From NCBI GenBank assembly GCA_016711085.1, contig JADJTR010000008.1, positions 53,837 to 117,836 of the forward strand: DNA of 64,000 bases. The letters are read 5' to 3'. Position numbers and translations under genes: made by a program. Below are positions 11,489-21,257 of this stretch, one piece after another. The stretch's first letter is position 1. Each line of letters starts with the position of its first letter. The notes under the pieces were generated by a model. That model ran no database searches and was not told where the DNA came from. It saw only the letters and a list, made by a program, of their open reading frames with translations. This DNA comes from Phyllobacteriaceae bacterium. GTDB lineage: Bacteria; Pseudomonadota; Alphaproteobacteria; Rhizobiales; Rhizobiaceae.

Positions 11489-11848
11489 ATGGCCAACAAG
11501 GAAGCGCTCAAGAGCCGCGCGGCGCGCGTGCGCCGGCAGATCAAGGCGGTGGCCAATGGCCGTCCGCGCCTGTCGGTGTTCCGTTCGTCCAAGAACATCT
11601 ATGCCCAGGTCATCGACGACGTGAAGGGGGCGACGCTCGCCTCGGCCTCGACGCTCGACAAGGATTTGCGGACCGCCCTGAAGACGGGCGCCGACATGGC
11701 GGCCGCCGCCGCCATCGGCAAGCTGATCGCCGAACGCGCCGCCAAGGCCGGCGTGACCGAGGTGGTCTTCGACCGCGGTCCGTACATCTATCACGGCCGC
11801 GTCAAGGCGCTGGCCGATGCCGCGCGCGAAGGCGGCCTGAGCTTCTGA
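11489..11848 (+). CDS. rplR: 50S ribosomal protein L18
   Basis: L18, 119 aa, 5S rRNA binder. RPRLSVFRSSKNIYAQVIDD and the C-terminal VVFDRGPYIYHGRVKALADA are the conserved segments. Located 11 bp after rplF; clean frame. Confidence 0.98.
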   Translation: MANKEALKSRAARVRRQIKAVANGRPRLSVFRSSKNIYAQVIDDVKGATLASASTLDKDLRTALKTGADMAAAAAIGKLIAERAAKAGVTEVVFDRGPYIYHGRVKALADAAREGGLSF

Positions 11849-11912
11849 TTTAACCGTCCGCCCGGGCGGGCAAAACCAACGTGCTGTCCGGAAAAAAACA
11901 AGGAACAGGATC

Positions 11913-12490
11913 ATGGCACAAGAACGCAGGGAAGGCCGCGATCGCGGCCGTGACCGCGAGGAAGCGCGACAGCGAGTTCGTCGACAAGCTGGTCCACATC
12001 AACCGCGTCGCCAAGGTCGTGAAGGGCGGCCGCCGCTTCGGCTTCGCCGCGCTCGTCGTCGTCGGCGACCAGAAGGGCCGCGTCGGCTTCGGTCATGGCA
12101 AGGCGCGCGAAGTGCCGGAAGCCATCCGCAAGGCGACCGAGTCGGCCAAGCGCGACCTGATTTTCGTGCCGCTGCGTTCGGGCCGCACGCTGCACCACGA
12201 CGTGTTCGGCCGCCACGGCGCCGGCCGCGTTCTGATGCGCGCAGCCAAGCCCGGCACCGGCATCATCGCCGGCGGCCCGATGCGCGCCGTGTTCGAGACG
12301 CTCGGCGTACAGGACGTCGTGGCCAAGTCGCTCGGATCGTCCAACCCGTACAACATGGTGCGCGCCACGTTCGACGCGCTGAAGAACCAGCTGCATCCCG
12401 CAGGAGCGTCGCCGCCCAGCGCGGCATCAAGGTACTCGACGCTGCAGGCCCGCCGCCGGCGGCGCGCCGGCGCCGGCGGTCGAAGAATAG
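11913..12490 (+). CDS. rpsE: 30S ribosomal protein S5 (several one-base breaks)
   Basis: Starts MAQERREGRDRGRDREE at 11913. One extra base near 11962 shifts the main body, RDSEFVDKLVHINRVAKVVK through PYNMVRATFDALKNQLHP, into the next frame. A missing base near 12409 and an extra base near 12431 flank the AAQRGIK segment, and the tail appears shifted again before VEE-stop at 12488-12490. The S5 domain (KGGRRFGFAALVVVGDQKGR) is intact. S5 lines the mRNA entry site and affects decoding fidelity. Exact C-terminus is uncertain. Confidence 0.88.
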
Positions 12491-12500
12491 GAGCGGACCC

Positions 12501-12701
12501 ATGGCAAAGAAATGGCCAAGAAGACGCGTCACCGTCGAGCAGATCGGCAGCCCGAGCCGCCGTCCGGCGGAGCAGCGCGCCACGCTGGTCGGCCTCGGCC
12601 TGAACAAGATGAACCGCCGCCGCACGCTGGAGGATACCCCCTCCGTGCGCGGCATGATCGCCCGTGTGCAGCACCTCGTCCGCGTCGTGGACGAGGCCTG
12701 A
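12501..12701 (+). CDS. rpmD: 50S ribosomal protein L30
   Basis: L30, 66 aa as read: VTVEQIGSPSRRPAEQRATL followed by VGLGLNKMNRRRTLEDTPSV is diagnostic. The N-terminus MAKKWPRRR is unusual; a second ATG at 12512 starts MAKKT in another frame and would join VTVEQ with one indel, closer to family consensus. A small indel around 12512-12530 is therefore suspected. Confidence 0.9.
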   Translation: MAKKWPRRRVTVEQIGSPSRRPAEQRATLVGLGLNKMNRRRTLEDTPSVRGMIARVQHLVRVVDEA

Positions 12702-12725
12702 CGCCCAGGCGGCAAGGAGACACCC

Positions 12726-13259
12726 ATGAAACTCAACGATCTGCGTGACAAGGACGGCGCCACCAAGAACGGTACGCGCGTCGGCCGCGGCATCGGCTCC
12801 GGCTCGGGCAAGACCTCGGGCCGCGGCGTCAAGGGCCAGCACGCCCGTTCCGGCGTCGCCATCAACGGCTTCGAGGGCGGCCAGATGCCGCTCTACCGGC
12901 GCCTGCCCAAGCGCGGCTTCAACAACATCTTCCCCAAGGACTTCAACGTCGTTTCGCTCGGCCGCATGCAGAAGGCCGTCGACGCCGGCAAGCTCGACGC
13001 CAAGGCGCCGTGACGCCGAGGCGCTGGTCAAGGCCGGCGTCATCCGGCGCCCCAAGGACGGCGTTCGCGTCGTCTCCGACGGCGACCTGACGGCCAAGCT
13101 TACCCTCGACGTGGCCGGCGCCTCCAAGGCGGCGATCGAAAAGGTCGAAAAGGCCGGCGGCTCGGTCAAGCTGCCCGAAGCGGCGGCCGGCGCCGCCGCT
13201 GCATGTTTGCCGTCGCGGGCCTATCTCCGGCCTGCCCGCCGCGCGGCGCGCCCGCCTGA
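12726..13259 (+). CDS. rplO: 50S ribosomal protein L15 (frame breaks; 3' end uncertain)
   Basis: MKLNDLRDKDGATKNGTRVG...GFNNIFPKDFNVVSLGRMQKAV reads cleanly to 13013. An indel at ~13008 then moves the frame to DAEALVKAGVIRRPKDGVRV followed by VSDGDLTAKLTLDVAGASKA. The Ala-rich tail probably ends A-P-A-stop at 13257-13259 after another indel in a GC-rich stretch near 13200-13240. Sequence just before secY has a GGAGGAG ribosome binding site. L15 is a late-assembly 50S protein. Confidence 0.85.
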
Positions 13260-13276
13260 CCGCGGAGGAGACCTTC

Positions 13277-14615
13277 ATGGCGTCGGCTGCCGAACAGCTT
13301 GCCTCCAACCTCAACTTCGGGCCTTCGCCAAGGCCGAGGACCTCAAGAAGCGCATCTGGTTCACGCTCGGCGCGTTGCTCGTCTATCGTCTTGGCACCTA
13401 TATCCCGATGCCCGGCATCGACGCCGACGCCTTCGCCGCCGCTTTCGATTCGCAGAGCAAGGGCGTGCTCGGCATGTTCAACATGTTCGCCGGCGGCGCG
13501 GTCGAGCGCATGGCGATCTTCGCGCTCGGCATCATGCCCTACATCTCCGCCTCCATCATCATGCAGCTGATGACGTCGGTCGTTCCGGCGCTCGAGCAGC
13601 TGAAGAAGGAAGGCGAGCAGGGCCGCAAGGTCATCAACCAGTACACCCGCTACGGCACCGTGCTGCTCGCCCTGGTGCAGGCCTACGGCATTGCCGTCGG
13701 CCTCGAAGGCGGCAACGGCATCGTCGCCGATCCGGGCTGGTTCTTCCGCATTTCCGCCGTCGTCACGCTGGTCGGCGGCACCATGTTCCTGATGTGGCTC
13801 GGAGAACAGATCACGGCGCGCGGCATCGGCAACGGCATTTCGCTGATCATCTTCTCCGGCATCGTCGCCGGCCTGCCACAGGCGATCTCGGGAACGCTGG
13901 AACTCGGCCGCACCGGCGCCCTGTCGACGGGCATCATCCTGGCGATCATCGTCATCGCCGTCGCCGTGATCGCCGTCATCGTCTTCTTCGAGCGCGCCCA
14001 GCGCCGCCTGCTGATCCAGTATCCCAAGCGCCAGGTCGGCAACCGCATGTTCCAGGGCGATACGTCGCATCTGCCGCTGAAGCTCAACACCGCCGGCGTC
14101 ATCCCGCCGATTTTCGCCTCGTCGCTGCTGTTGCTGCCGGCGACGGTGGCCGGTTTCGCCAACACCGCCACCATGCCGGCCTGGGCCAACACCGTGCTGG
14201 CCGCGCTCGGCCACGGCCAGCCGCTCTACATGCTGGCCTATGCCGGGCTGATCATGTTCTTCGCCTTTTTCTACACGGCGATCGTTTTCAATCCGAAGGA
14301 CACGGCCGACCAGCTTAAAAAGCACTCCGGCTTCATCCCCGGCTATCGTCCGGGCGAGCGCACCGCCGAATACATCGACTACGTGCTGACCCGCATCACG
14401 CTGATCGGCGCGATCTATCTCGTGCTCGTCTGCCTCTTACCCGAATTCCTGATTTCCGCTTTCGCCGTTCCGTTCTATCTGGGTGGCACGTCGCTTCTCA
14501 TCGTCGTCTCCGTGACGCTCGACACGGTCGCGCAGATCCAGGGCCACCTGATCGCGCACCAATATGAGGGGCTGATCAAGAAGGCGAAGCTGCGCGGGGG
14601 AAGAGGGGCAGATGA
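13277..14615 (+). CDS. secY: Sec translocon channel subunit SecY (two one-base breaks)
   Basis: SecY, ~446 aa, ten membrane segments. MASAAEQLASNLNFG is followed by one missing base (~13320) and then FAKAEDLKKRIWFTLGALLV, with TM1 onward clean to KKAKLRGG. A second base is missing in the G-run at ~14600; restoring it gives KLRGGKRGR and a TGA at 14613-14615 overlapping the adk ATG by 4 bp, exactly the expected arrangement. Conserved GIMPYISASIIMQLMTSVVP (plug/TM2) and the cytoplasmic loop PKRQVGNRMFQGDTSHLPLK are present. It forms the inner-membrane export channel with SecE/G. Confidence 0.95.
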
Positions 14616-15203
14616 GGCTCATATTGCTGGGCCCGCCAGGGGCGGGGAAGGGGACGCAGGCGCAACGCCTCGTCGAGAAGCACGCCATTCCGCAATTGTC
14701 GACCGGCGACATGCTGCGCGCCGCCGTGGCGGCGGGAACGCCCGTCGGCCTCAAGGCAAAGGCCGTGATGGACGCCGGCGAGCTTGTCTCCGACGCCATC
14801 GTCAACGCCATCGTCGCCGAGCGTATCGACCAGGCCGATTGCGCCAAGGGCTTCATCCTCGACGGCTATCCGCGCACGCTGGCCCAGGCCGATGCGGTGG
14901 AGGCGATGCTGAGGCCAAGGGCCTGAAGCTCGACGCGGTCATCGAACTGGTCGTCGACGACAAGGCGCCTGGTCGGGCGCATCGTCAAGCGCGCCGAGGA
15001 AGCCCAGGCCGCCGGCCAACCGGTGCGCAAGGACGACAACCCGGTGGTTTTCGAGGAGCGCCTGCGCGAGTACTACAAGAAGACCGCGCCGCTGATCGGC
15101 TACTACCACGCCAAGGGCATGCTGCAAGCAGGTCGACGGCATGGCGCCGATCGACGACGTGACCGGCCAGATCGAAGCCTTACTGGCGAAATCGCAGGAA
15201 TAG
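14612..15203 (+). CDS. adk: Adenylate kinase (three one-base breaks)
   Basis: MRLILLGPPGAGKGTQAQRL (P-loop), then STGDMLRAAVAAGTPVGLKA and GFILDGYPRTLAQADAVEAM are typical. Indels lie near 14905 (missing base), 14967 and 15122. In the corrected frames the protein continues KGLKLDAVIELVVDD, GRIVKRAEEAQAAGQPVRKD and APLIGYYHAKGML, ending LLAKSQE at TAG 15201-15203. Product ~196 aa: the short-lid form (no zinc cysteines) usual in alphaproteobacteria. It balances AMP, ADP and ATP pools. Coupled to secY by ATGA overlap. Confidence 0.93.
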
Positions 15204-15385
15204 GCGGCCTTGCGCCGGTTGACGAGGCGGCGCCCGGCCGAATAGCGGCGGGCCGTCTCCCAGGTCGCGACAGCGGTTGGCCGGACGCGGCCGTTTTGGT
15301 CGAAGGATCACCCGCAGGGGCCGGCCTCCACCGGACGCGGGTCAACATCAAGCGCCGGCTCGTCCGGCCCACATGGAGAAGCGAT

Positions 15386-15754
15386 ATGGCCCGTATAGCC
15401 GGCGTCAACATACCGACCAACAAGCGCGTCGTCATCGCGCTGCAGTACATCCACGGCATCGGCGCGAAGTTCGCCCAGGAGATCGTCGACAAGGTCGGCA
15501 TCCCGGCCGAGCGCCGCGTCCATCAGCTGACCGACGCGGAGGTGCTGCAAATCCGCGAAGCGATCGACCGCGATTATCAGGTCGAGGGCGATCTGCGCCG
15601 CGAAGTGTCGATGAACATCAAGCGTTTGATGGATCTGGGCGCGTATCGCGGCCTGCGCCATCGTCGCGGCCTGCCGGTGCGCGGACAGCGCACCCACACC
15701 AACGCCCGCACCCGCAAGGGGCCGGCCAAGGCGATCGCGGGCAAGAAGAAGTAA
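15386..15754 (+). CDS. rpsM: 30S ribosomal protein S13
   Basis: S13, 122 aa: MARIAGVNIPTNKRVVIALQ at the start and GLRHRRGLPVRGQRTHTNAR near the end. It sits in the 30S head contacting S19 and P-site tRNA. 182 bp of sequence without a recognised gene separate it from adk, so this may be a separate alpha-operon promoter region. A G9 tract (15760-15768) follows the stop. Confidence 0.98.
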   Translation: MARIAGVNIPTNKRVVIALQYIHGIGAKFAQEIVDKVGIPAERRVHQLTDAEVLQIREAIDRDYQVEGDLRREVSMNIKRLMDLGAYRGLRHRRGLPVRGQRTHTNARTRKGPAKAIAGKKK

Positions 15755-15835
15755 TTGGCGGGGGGGGGACGACCGGCTGCTTCCCGGTGTAGCCGCTGGC
15801 ATTACGGCGGCGTTGAGATCGACGAAAGGAAGACA

Positions 15836-16225
15836 ATGGCCAAGGAAGCCGCACGCGTCCGCCGTCGCGAACGCAAGAACATCTCGTCGGGCGTAGCCCA
15901 CGTGAACTCCTCCTTCAACAACACCATGATCACCATCACCGACGCGCAGGGCAATGCCATCGCCTGGTCGTCTGCCGGTGCTCAGGGCTTCAAGGGTTCG
16001 CGCAAGTCGACGCCGTTTGCCGCTCAGGTGGCTGCCGAGGATTGCGCCAAGAAGGCCCAGGAGCACGGCGTGCGCCTGCTCGAGGTCGAAGTGTCCGGTC
16101 CCGGTTCGGGCCGTGAATCGGCGCTGCGCGCGCTCCAGGCAGCCGGATTCACGATCACCTCGATCCGTGATGTGACGCCGATCCCGCACAATGGCTGCCG
16201 CCCGCGCAAGAAGCGCCGCGTCTGA
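15836..16225 (+). CDS. rpsK: 30S ribosomal protein S11
   Basis: S11, 129 aa: MAKEAARVRRRERKNISSGV, then VNSSFNNTMITITDAQGNAI and the C-terminal RDVTPIPHNGCRPRKKRRV. The start chosen is the ATG after GGAAG; the longer in-frame reading into the upstream intergenic has no family support. S11 forms part of the platform near the Shine-Dalgarno helix. Confidence 0.98.
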   Translation: MAKEAARVRRRERKNISSGVAHVNSSFNNTMITITDAQGNAIAWSSAGAQGFKGSRKSTPFAAQVAAEDCAKKAQEHGVRLLEVEVSGPGSGRESALRALQAAGFTITSIRDVTPIPHNGCRPRKKRRV

Positions 16226-16316
16226 CAGCTTTCGCGCCGCCGGGCGCGCTCGGCGGCGAATTCTTCAGCCGCCCGCCACGATTGAATGGTGGCGCGGCGC
16301 AAATGAGGACTGACCG

Positions 16317-17327
16317 ATGATCCAGAAAAACTGGCAGGATCTGATCAAGCCCAACCGAATCGACTTCTCGTCGAAGGGCCGCACCCTGACCACGCTCGTC
16401 GCCGAGCCGCTCGAGCGCGGCTTCGGCCTGACGCTCGGCAACGCGCTGCGCCGCGTGCTGCTGTCGTCGCTGCGCGGCGCCGCCGTCACCGCCGTCCAGA
16501 TCGATGGCGTACTGCACGAATTCTCCTCCATTCCGGGCGTGCGCGAGGATGTCACCGACATCGTCCTCAACATCAAGGAAGTCGCCATCAAGATGGAAGG
16601 CGACGGCCCGAAGCGCATGGTCGTGCGCAAGCAGGGCCCGGGCGTGGTGACGGCCGGCGACATCCAGACCGTGGGCGACGTCCAGATTCTCAATCCCGAG
16701 CACGCCATCTGTACCCTCGACGAGGGCGCGGAAATCCGCATGGAATTCACCGTCAATACCGGCAAGGGCTATGTCCCGGCCGAGCGCAACCGCGCCGAAG
16801 ACGCGCCGATCGGCCTGATTCCGGTCGACAGCCTGTATTCGCCGGTCAAGAAGGTCTCCTACAAGGTCGAAAACACCCGCGAGGGCCAGGTTCTCGACTA
16901 CGACAAGCTGACCATGACGCTCGAGACCGACGGTTCGATCTCCGGCGAAGACGCGGTCGCCTATGCGGCGCGCATCCTGCAGGACCAGCTGTCGATCTTC
17001 GTCAACTTCGACGAGCCGCAGAAGGCCGAAGCCAAGGAAGCCGTCACCGAGCTCGCCTTCAACCCGGCGCTGCTCAAGAAGGTCGACGAGCTGGAACTGT
17101 CGGTCCGTTCGGCCAACTGCCTGAAGAACGACAACATCGTCTACATCGGCGACCTGATCCAGAAGACCGAAGCCGAAATGCTGCGCACGCCGAACTTCGG
17201 CCGCAAGTCGCTGAACGAGATCAAGGAAGTGCTCGCCTCCATGGGCCTGCATCTCGGCATGGAAGTGCCGGACTGGCCGCCGGAAAACATCGAGGAACTG
17301 GCCAAGCGCTACGAGGATCAGTACTGA
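16317..17327 (+). CDS. rpoA: RNA polymerase alpha subunit
   Basis: Alpha subunit, 336 aa. The N-terminal dimerisation and assembly domain has the signature EPLERGFGLTLGNALRRVLL. After the linker, the C-terminal domain contacts UP elements and activators (VDELELSVRSANCLKNDNIV and RTPNFGRKSLNEIKEVLASM). Length and frame are normal and clean. It is followed 39 bp later by rplQ, the usual alpha-operon end. Confidence 0.99.
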   Translation: MIQKNWQDLIKPNRIDFSSKGRTLTTLVAEPLERGFGLTLGNALRRVLLSSLRGAAVTAVQIDGVLHEFSSIPGVREDVTDIVLNIKEVAIKMEGDGPKRMVVRKQGPGVVTAGDIQTVGDVQILNPEHAICTLDEGAEIRMEFTVNTGKGYVPAERNRAEDAPIGLIPVDSLYSPVKKVSYKVENTREGQVLDYDKLTMTLETDGSISGEDAVAYAARILQDQLSIFVNFDEPQKAEAKEAVTELAFNPALLKKVDELELSVRSANCLKNDNIVYIGDLIQKTEAEMLRTPNFGRKSLNEIKEVLASMGLHLGMEVPDWPPENIEELAKRYEDQY

Positions 17328-17366
17328 TCCGTCCCGGCCGAACAGGATAGTTGAAGGAACACGACC

Positions 17367-17803
17367 ATGCGTCACAACAAAACCGGCCGCCGCCTGAACC
17401 GGACGGTCGCAGCCACCGCAAGGCGATGTTCGCCAACATGGCGGCCTCGCTGATCGAGCACGAGCAGATCGTCACCACGCTGGAAAAGGCGAAGGAGCTT
17501 CGGCCCATCGTCGAGAAGCTGGTGACGCTCGGCAAGCGCGGCGACCTGCATGCCCGCCGTCAGGTGATCTCGTCGACCCGCTCGGAAGCCGCCGCCAAGC
17601 GCCTGTTCGAGACGGTCGCGCCGCGCTACGCCGCCCGCAATGGCGGCTATCTGCGCATCATGAAGGCGGGCTTCCGCTACGGCGACAACGCCGCGCTCGC
17701 CGTCATCGAGTTCGTCGACCGCGACGTGTCGGCCAAGGGCGCGGCCGACCGGGCCCGCACCGAAGCCGAGGCGGCCGCCGCCAAGGAAGCCGAAGCGGCG
17801 TGA
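17367..17803 (+). CDS. rplQ: 50S ribosomal protein L17 (one-base break near the N-terminus)
   Basis: Starts MRHNKTGRRLNRT; one base is missing at ~17412, after which SHRKAMFANMAASLIEHEQI and the rest read in frame to 17803. The alphaproteobacterial Ala/Glu-rich C-terminal tail is present. Repaired length ~145 aa. Last gene of the ribosomal supercluster, followed by a rho-independent terminator. Confidence 0.93.
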
Positions 17804-17830
17804 TCGCTTTCGCAGCGGAGTTTCGGGGAA

Positions 17831-17856
17831 GGGGCCTTCGCGGCCCCTTTTTCTTT
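17831..17856 (+). terminator. Rho-independent terminator after rplQ
   Basis: GGGGCC, loop TTCGC, GGCCCC followed by TTTTTCTTT. It lies ~28 bp after the rplQ stop and closes the ribosomal gene cluster. Confidence 0.85.
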
Positions 17857-17949
17857 GTCCGCCGCCGCGCCGAAACGACGCCTCACACTCGCCGCTTTCG
17901 CCGTGCTAGAGGCTGAAGCCTGATCCGCATTTTTCGGGAGCGCTTCGCC

Positions 17950-19311
17950 ATGACCCGTTTCGCCCGCATCGCCGCGACCATCCTTGCTTTGGGCTTTGCC
18001 GCGCCGGCCGCCGCAGAGGAAGCCGGCAAGTCGCTGTCCGACCTGCTGAAAAGCCTGACCGGCCAGTCCGATCCGGCCGGGGAAAAGCAGGCGCCGGCGA
18101 GCGAAGCGCAAATCCAGTTGTCGTTCGCGCCTTTGGTCAAGGCGACCGCGCCGTCAGTGGTCAATGTCTACGCCACCACCAAGGTCAGCCAGTCGCCTTT
18201 CTTCGACGACCCATTCTTCGGCCGTTTCTTCGGCGACGCCATGCCGCCGCGCCAGGCCTCCTCGCTCGGCTCCGGCGTGGTGGTCGACGCTTCCGGCCTG
18301 ATTGTCACCAACAACCACGTCATCCGCGACGCCGACGAAGGTGAAGGTGGCGCTCGCGGACGGGCGCGAATTCGACAGCCGGTTCTGCTGCAGGACGAGA
18401 CGGTCGATCTGGCCGTGCTGAAAATCGAAACGCCAAGGCCGCTCGTCGCCCTCGCGCTCGGCGATTCCGACGCGATGGAGGTCGGCGACCTCGTGCTCGC
18501 CATCGGCAACCCGTTCGGCGTCGGCCAGACGACGACCAGCGGCATCGTGTCGGCGCTGGCGCGCAGTCATATCGGCGTCACCGATTTCGGCTTCTTCATC
18601 CAGACCGATGCGGCGATCAATCCGGGCAATTCCGGGGGAGCTCTGATCGACATGCAAGGGTCAGCTGATCGGCATCAACACCGCGATCTTCTCCAGGGCG
18701 GCGGCTCGATCGGCATCGGCTTCGCGATTCCGTCCAACATGGTGCACGCGGTCGTCAATGCGGCCCGCACGGGCCAGGATTTCTTCGAGCGGCCGTGGAT
18801 CGGCGCGACCTTCGAGAATGTCACGGCGCAGGTCGCCGAGGCGCTCGGGCTGGAGCGGCCGACCGGCGCGCTCGTCACCGATGTCGATCCGCAGGGGCCG
18901 GCGGCGACGGCCGGCCTCAAGGCCGGCGATCTGGTGCTCGCCGTCAATGGCGTCGAGGTCACGCAACCCGACGCGCTCGGCTACCGCATCGCAACGCTTC
19001 CCGTCGGCGGCAAGGCGCTGCTGACCGTCTGGCGGCAGGGCAAGGCGATGGAGCTGGCGCTCACCACCGCGCGCGCGCCGGAAGGCTCGGCCGCCGCGCT
19101 GGCGACCGTCGACGGGGCGAGCCCCTTTGCGGGCGCCAAGGTGGCGGAATTGTCGCCGCGCCTCGCCCAGAAGCTGCGCCTGCCGGAAAACGCCAAGGGC
19201 GTGGCCATCGTCGAGGTCGACGCGCGTTCGCCTGCGGCGCAATTCGGCATGCAGCCGGGCGATATCGTTCGCTCGGTCAACGGCGCCGAAATCGTCATGC
19301 CGACGGCTTGA
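17950..19311 (+). CDS. Periplasmic HtrA/Do-family serine protease (frame breaks; C-terminus unclear)
   Basis: Signal peptide MTRFARIAATILALGFAAPAAA, then a trypsin-like domain with His in TNNHVIRDADE (~residue 123), Asp in VDLAVLKIE (~153) and Ser in NPGNSGGAL (~225), followed by PDZ1 and part of PDZ2. Four indels occur as two compensating pairs: +1 near 18341 with -1 near 18383, and +1 near 18660 with -1 near 18698. Between the first pair the natural reading is VKVALADGREFDSRVLLQDE. The family normally has ~20 more residues. Here the frame stops at 19311, whereas another frame reads DGLMEAAWQKSR and runs directly into rarA sequence. Protein quality control role inferred from family. Confidence 0.88.
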   Translation: MTRFARIAATILALGFAAPAAAEEAGKSLSDLLKSLTGQSDPAGEKQAPASEAQIQLSFAPLVKATAPSVVNVYATTKVSQSPFFDDPFFGRFFGDAMPPRQASSLGSGVVVDASGLIVTNNHVIRDADEGEGGARGRARIRQPVLLQDETVDLAVLKIETPRPLVALALGDSDAMEVGDLVLAIGNPFGVGQTTTSGIVSALARSHIGVTDFGFFIQTDAAINPGNSGGALIDMQGSADRHQHRDLLQGGGSIGIGFAIPSNMVHAVVNAARTGQDFFERPWIGATFENVTAQVAEALGLERPTGALVTDVDPQGPAATAGLKAGDLVLAVNGVEVTQPDALGYRIATLPVGGKALLTVWRQGKAMELALTTARAPEGSAAALATVDGASPFAGAKVAELSPRLAQKLRLPENAKGVAIVEVDARSPAAQFGMQPGDIVRSVNGAEIVMPTA

Positions 19312-19354
19312 TGGAAGCCGCCTGGCAGAAAAGTCGCGCTGAAAGCTCGCCGAA

Positions 19355-20579
19355 GTGGTCGGACAGGAGCATTTGACCGGCGAGGGCGGGGCGCTCACCC
19401 GCATGATCGCGGCCAAATCACTGGGTTCGATGGTGTTCTGGGGGCCGCCCGGCACCGGCAAGACCACCGTCGCGCGCCTGGTCGCCGGCGAGACAGGGCT
19501 TGCCTTCGATCAGGTTTCGGCCATTTTCACCGGCGTCGCCGATCTGAAGAAAGTGTTCGAGACGGCCCGCATGCGCCGCGCAACCGGCCGCCAGACCGTA
19601 CTGTTCGTCGATGAGATCCACCGCTTCAACCGGGCGCAGCAGGATTCCTTCCTCCCCGTCATGGAAGACGGCACTGTCGTGCTGATCGGCGCGACGACCG
19701 AAAAACCCGTCCTTCGAACTGAACGCCGCGTTGCTGTCGCGCTCGCGCGTGCTGTCGTTCAAGGCGCTCGACGAGGCGGCGCTGGAAAACCTGCTTGCCC
19801 GCGCCGAAGCGCTGGAGGGACGGCCGCTACCGCTCGATGGCGACGCGCGCGCCGTGTTGCTGCGCATGGCCGATGGCGACGGCCGCGCCGTGCTGACGCT
19901 CGCCGAGGAGGCCTGGCGCGCCGCCAGCGACGGCGAAGTGTTCAGCGCCGACGCCTTGCAGGGCCTGCTGCAGCGCCGCGCCCCGATCTACGACAAGGGC
20001 CAGGACGGCCATTACAATCTGATTTCGGCTTTGCACAAATCGGTGCGCGGCTCCGATCCGGACGCGGCGCTCTACTATCTCGCCCGCATGTTCGACGCCG
20101 GCGAAAATCCGCTGTTCATCGGCCGCAGGCTGGTGCGCATGGCGGTGGAGGATATCGGTCTTGCCGATCCGCAGGCGCTTGTCGTCGCCAACGCCGCCAA
20201 GGAGGCCTTCGATTTTCTCGGCTCGCCGGAAGGCGAATTGGCCTTGGCGCAGGCTTGCGTCTATCTCGCCTCGGCGCCCAAATCGAACGCCGTCTACACG
20301 GCCTTCAAGGCGGCGACTGCGGCGGCCAAGGAGTTTGGTTCGCTGCCGCCGCCGCGCCGCATTCTCAACGCGCCGACGAAGCTGATGCGCGAAGAAGGCT
20401 ATGGCGAAGGCTACCGCTACGACCACGACGAACCGGACGCTTTTTCCGGTCAGGATTATTTCCCCGAGAAAATGGGCCGGCGCGCTTTTTACGATCCGCC
20501 CGAGCGCGGCTTCGAGCGCGATATCCGCAAACGTCTGGAATGGTGGGCGAAATTGCGCAGTGAGCGCGGCGGGGAATAG
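19355..20579 (+). CDS. rarA: Replication-associated recombination protein A, AAA+ ATPase (N-terminus incomplete, one-base break)
   Basis: MgsA/RarA family: VGQEHLTGEGGALTRMIAAK, Walker A GPPGTGKTTV, Walker B VLFVDEIHRF, sensor GATTENPSFELNAALLSRSR (after removing one extra A in the A-run at ~19702), then the clamp-loader-like C-terminal region ending LEWWAKLRSERGGE at 20579. It acts on stalled forks with SSB. The usual ~25-30 residue N-terminus (PLADRLRPKTLAEV-like) is missing or scrambled; faint traces (RLAEK..KLAEV) are seen at 19322-19358 with indels. Start is therefore uncertain. Confidence 0.88.
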
Positions 20580-20657
20580 GGCCGCCTGCGGCCAAACGCC
20601 CCTTGGAACCGGCGCGGCGCGCATCTTACATTCAAGAACATGAATGTGAGTCCCGTC

Positions 20658-20887
20658 ATGCAAGCCGCCCTGGATTTCATCGACCGCCTGCCGTTCGTCA
20701 CCGTCGTCGTCGCCGCGATCCTGCTGGGACTGGCGCCGTTTTTCCCGAACCGCATCTGGTGGAAAAGGCGCGCTGGATCGTGACCGGGCAACCGTTCAAA
20801 ATGATCGATGTTTTCGATGTCTTCTGGCACCTGTGGCCGATCGCGATCGTCGTCATCAAGGTCGCCCGAGGCTCGACTGCCGGCTGA
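20658..20887 (+). CDS. Small two-helix membrane protein (one-base break)
   Basis: MQAALDFIDRLPFVTVVVAA begins a hydrophobic helix to GLAPF. After one missing base in the T-run at ~20740 the frame reads PEPHLVEKARWIVTGQPFKM and then a second helix, HLWPIAIVVIKVARG, ending at TGA 20885-20887. About 76 aa. It resembles small proteins often auto-named RND transporter in proteobacterial genomes, but nothing shows such a role. An in-frame ATG at 20640 is an alternative start. Function unknown. Confidence 0.65.
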
Positions 20888-20954
20888 GGCGTTGACGCGG
20901 GTCAAGGCCGGTTTGTCGGCGGGAGGTATCCTTCGCTTGGAAGGAGGCCGGATC

Positions 20955-21245
20955 ATGAAACGCCTTTTTCGTTTGCTCGCCGCCGGTCTTGTCTCGGCAT
21001 CGTGGATATACGGCGCTTCAGGGCAGGCGGAAAATCCCGCCTGGGTGGAAGCCATGTCCGCCCAGGCCGCCCAGTCGCTTCAATGCGAGGTCGCCTACCT
21101 CATCAACATGCGCGAGTTCGATCTCGGCAGCCGCCACATCGAAGAGGCGCGGCTGCAATGCGTCGACGGCCGCCGCTACGACGCGAGCCGGGCGACGCCG
21201 GATCCGGCGTTCACATTCGCCGAATGCAAGGAGCAGGTCTGCTGA
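20955..21245 (+). CDS. Small exported protein of unknown function
   Basis: 96 aa starting MKRLFRLLAAGLVSASWIYG after an AAGGAGG ribosome binding site. A signal peptide is clear (cleavage after ASGQA likely). The mature part has four cysteines (CEVAY, LQCVD, AECKEQVC), suggesting two disulfides in the periplasm. No family recognised. Located 12 bp before the HemG-like gene, so probably cotranscribed. Confidence 0.7.
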   Translation: MKRLFRLLAAGLVSASWIYGASGQAENPAWVEAMSAQAAQSLQCEVAYLINMREFDLGSRHIEEARLQCVDGRRYDASRATPDPAFTFAECKEQVC

Positions 21246-21257
21246 AAGGAGCCCTCC

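Noticed and set aside
12745..15162. A single 805-codon frame spanning rplO, secY and adk
   Set aside because: It is an artefact of compensating indels; three separate ribosomal/secretion/kinase genes with their own start sites are evident.
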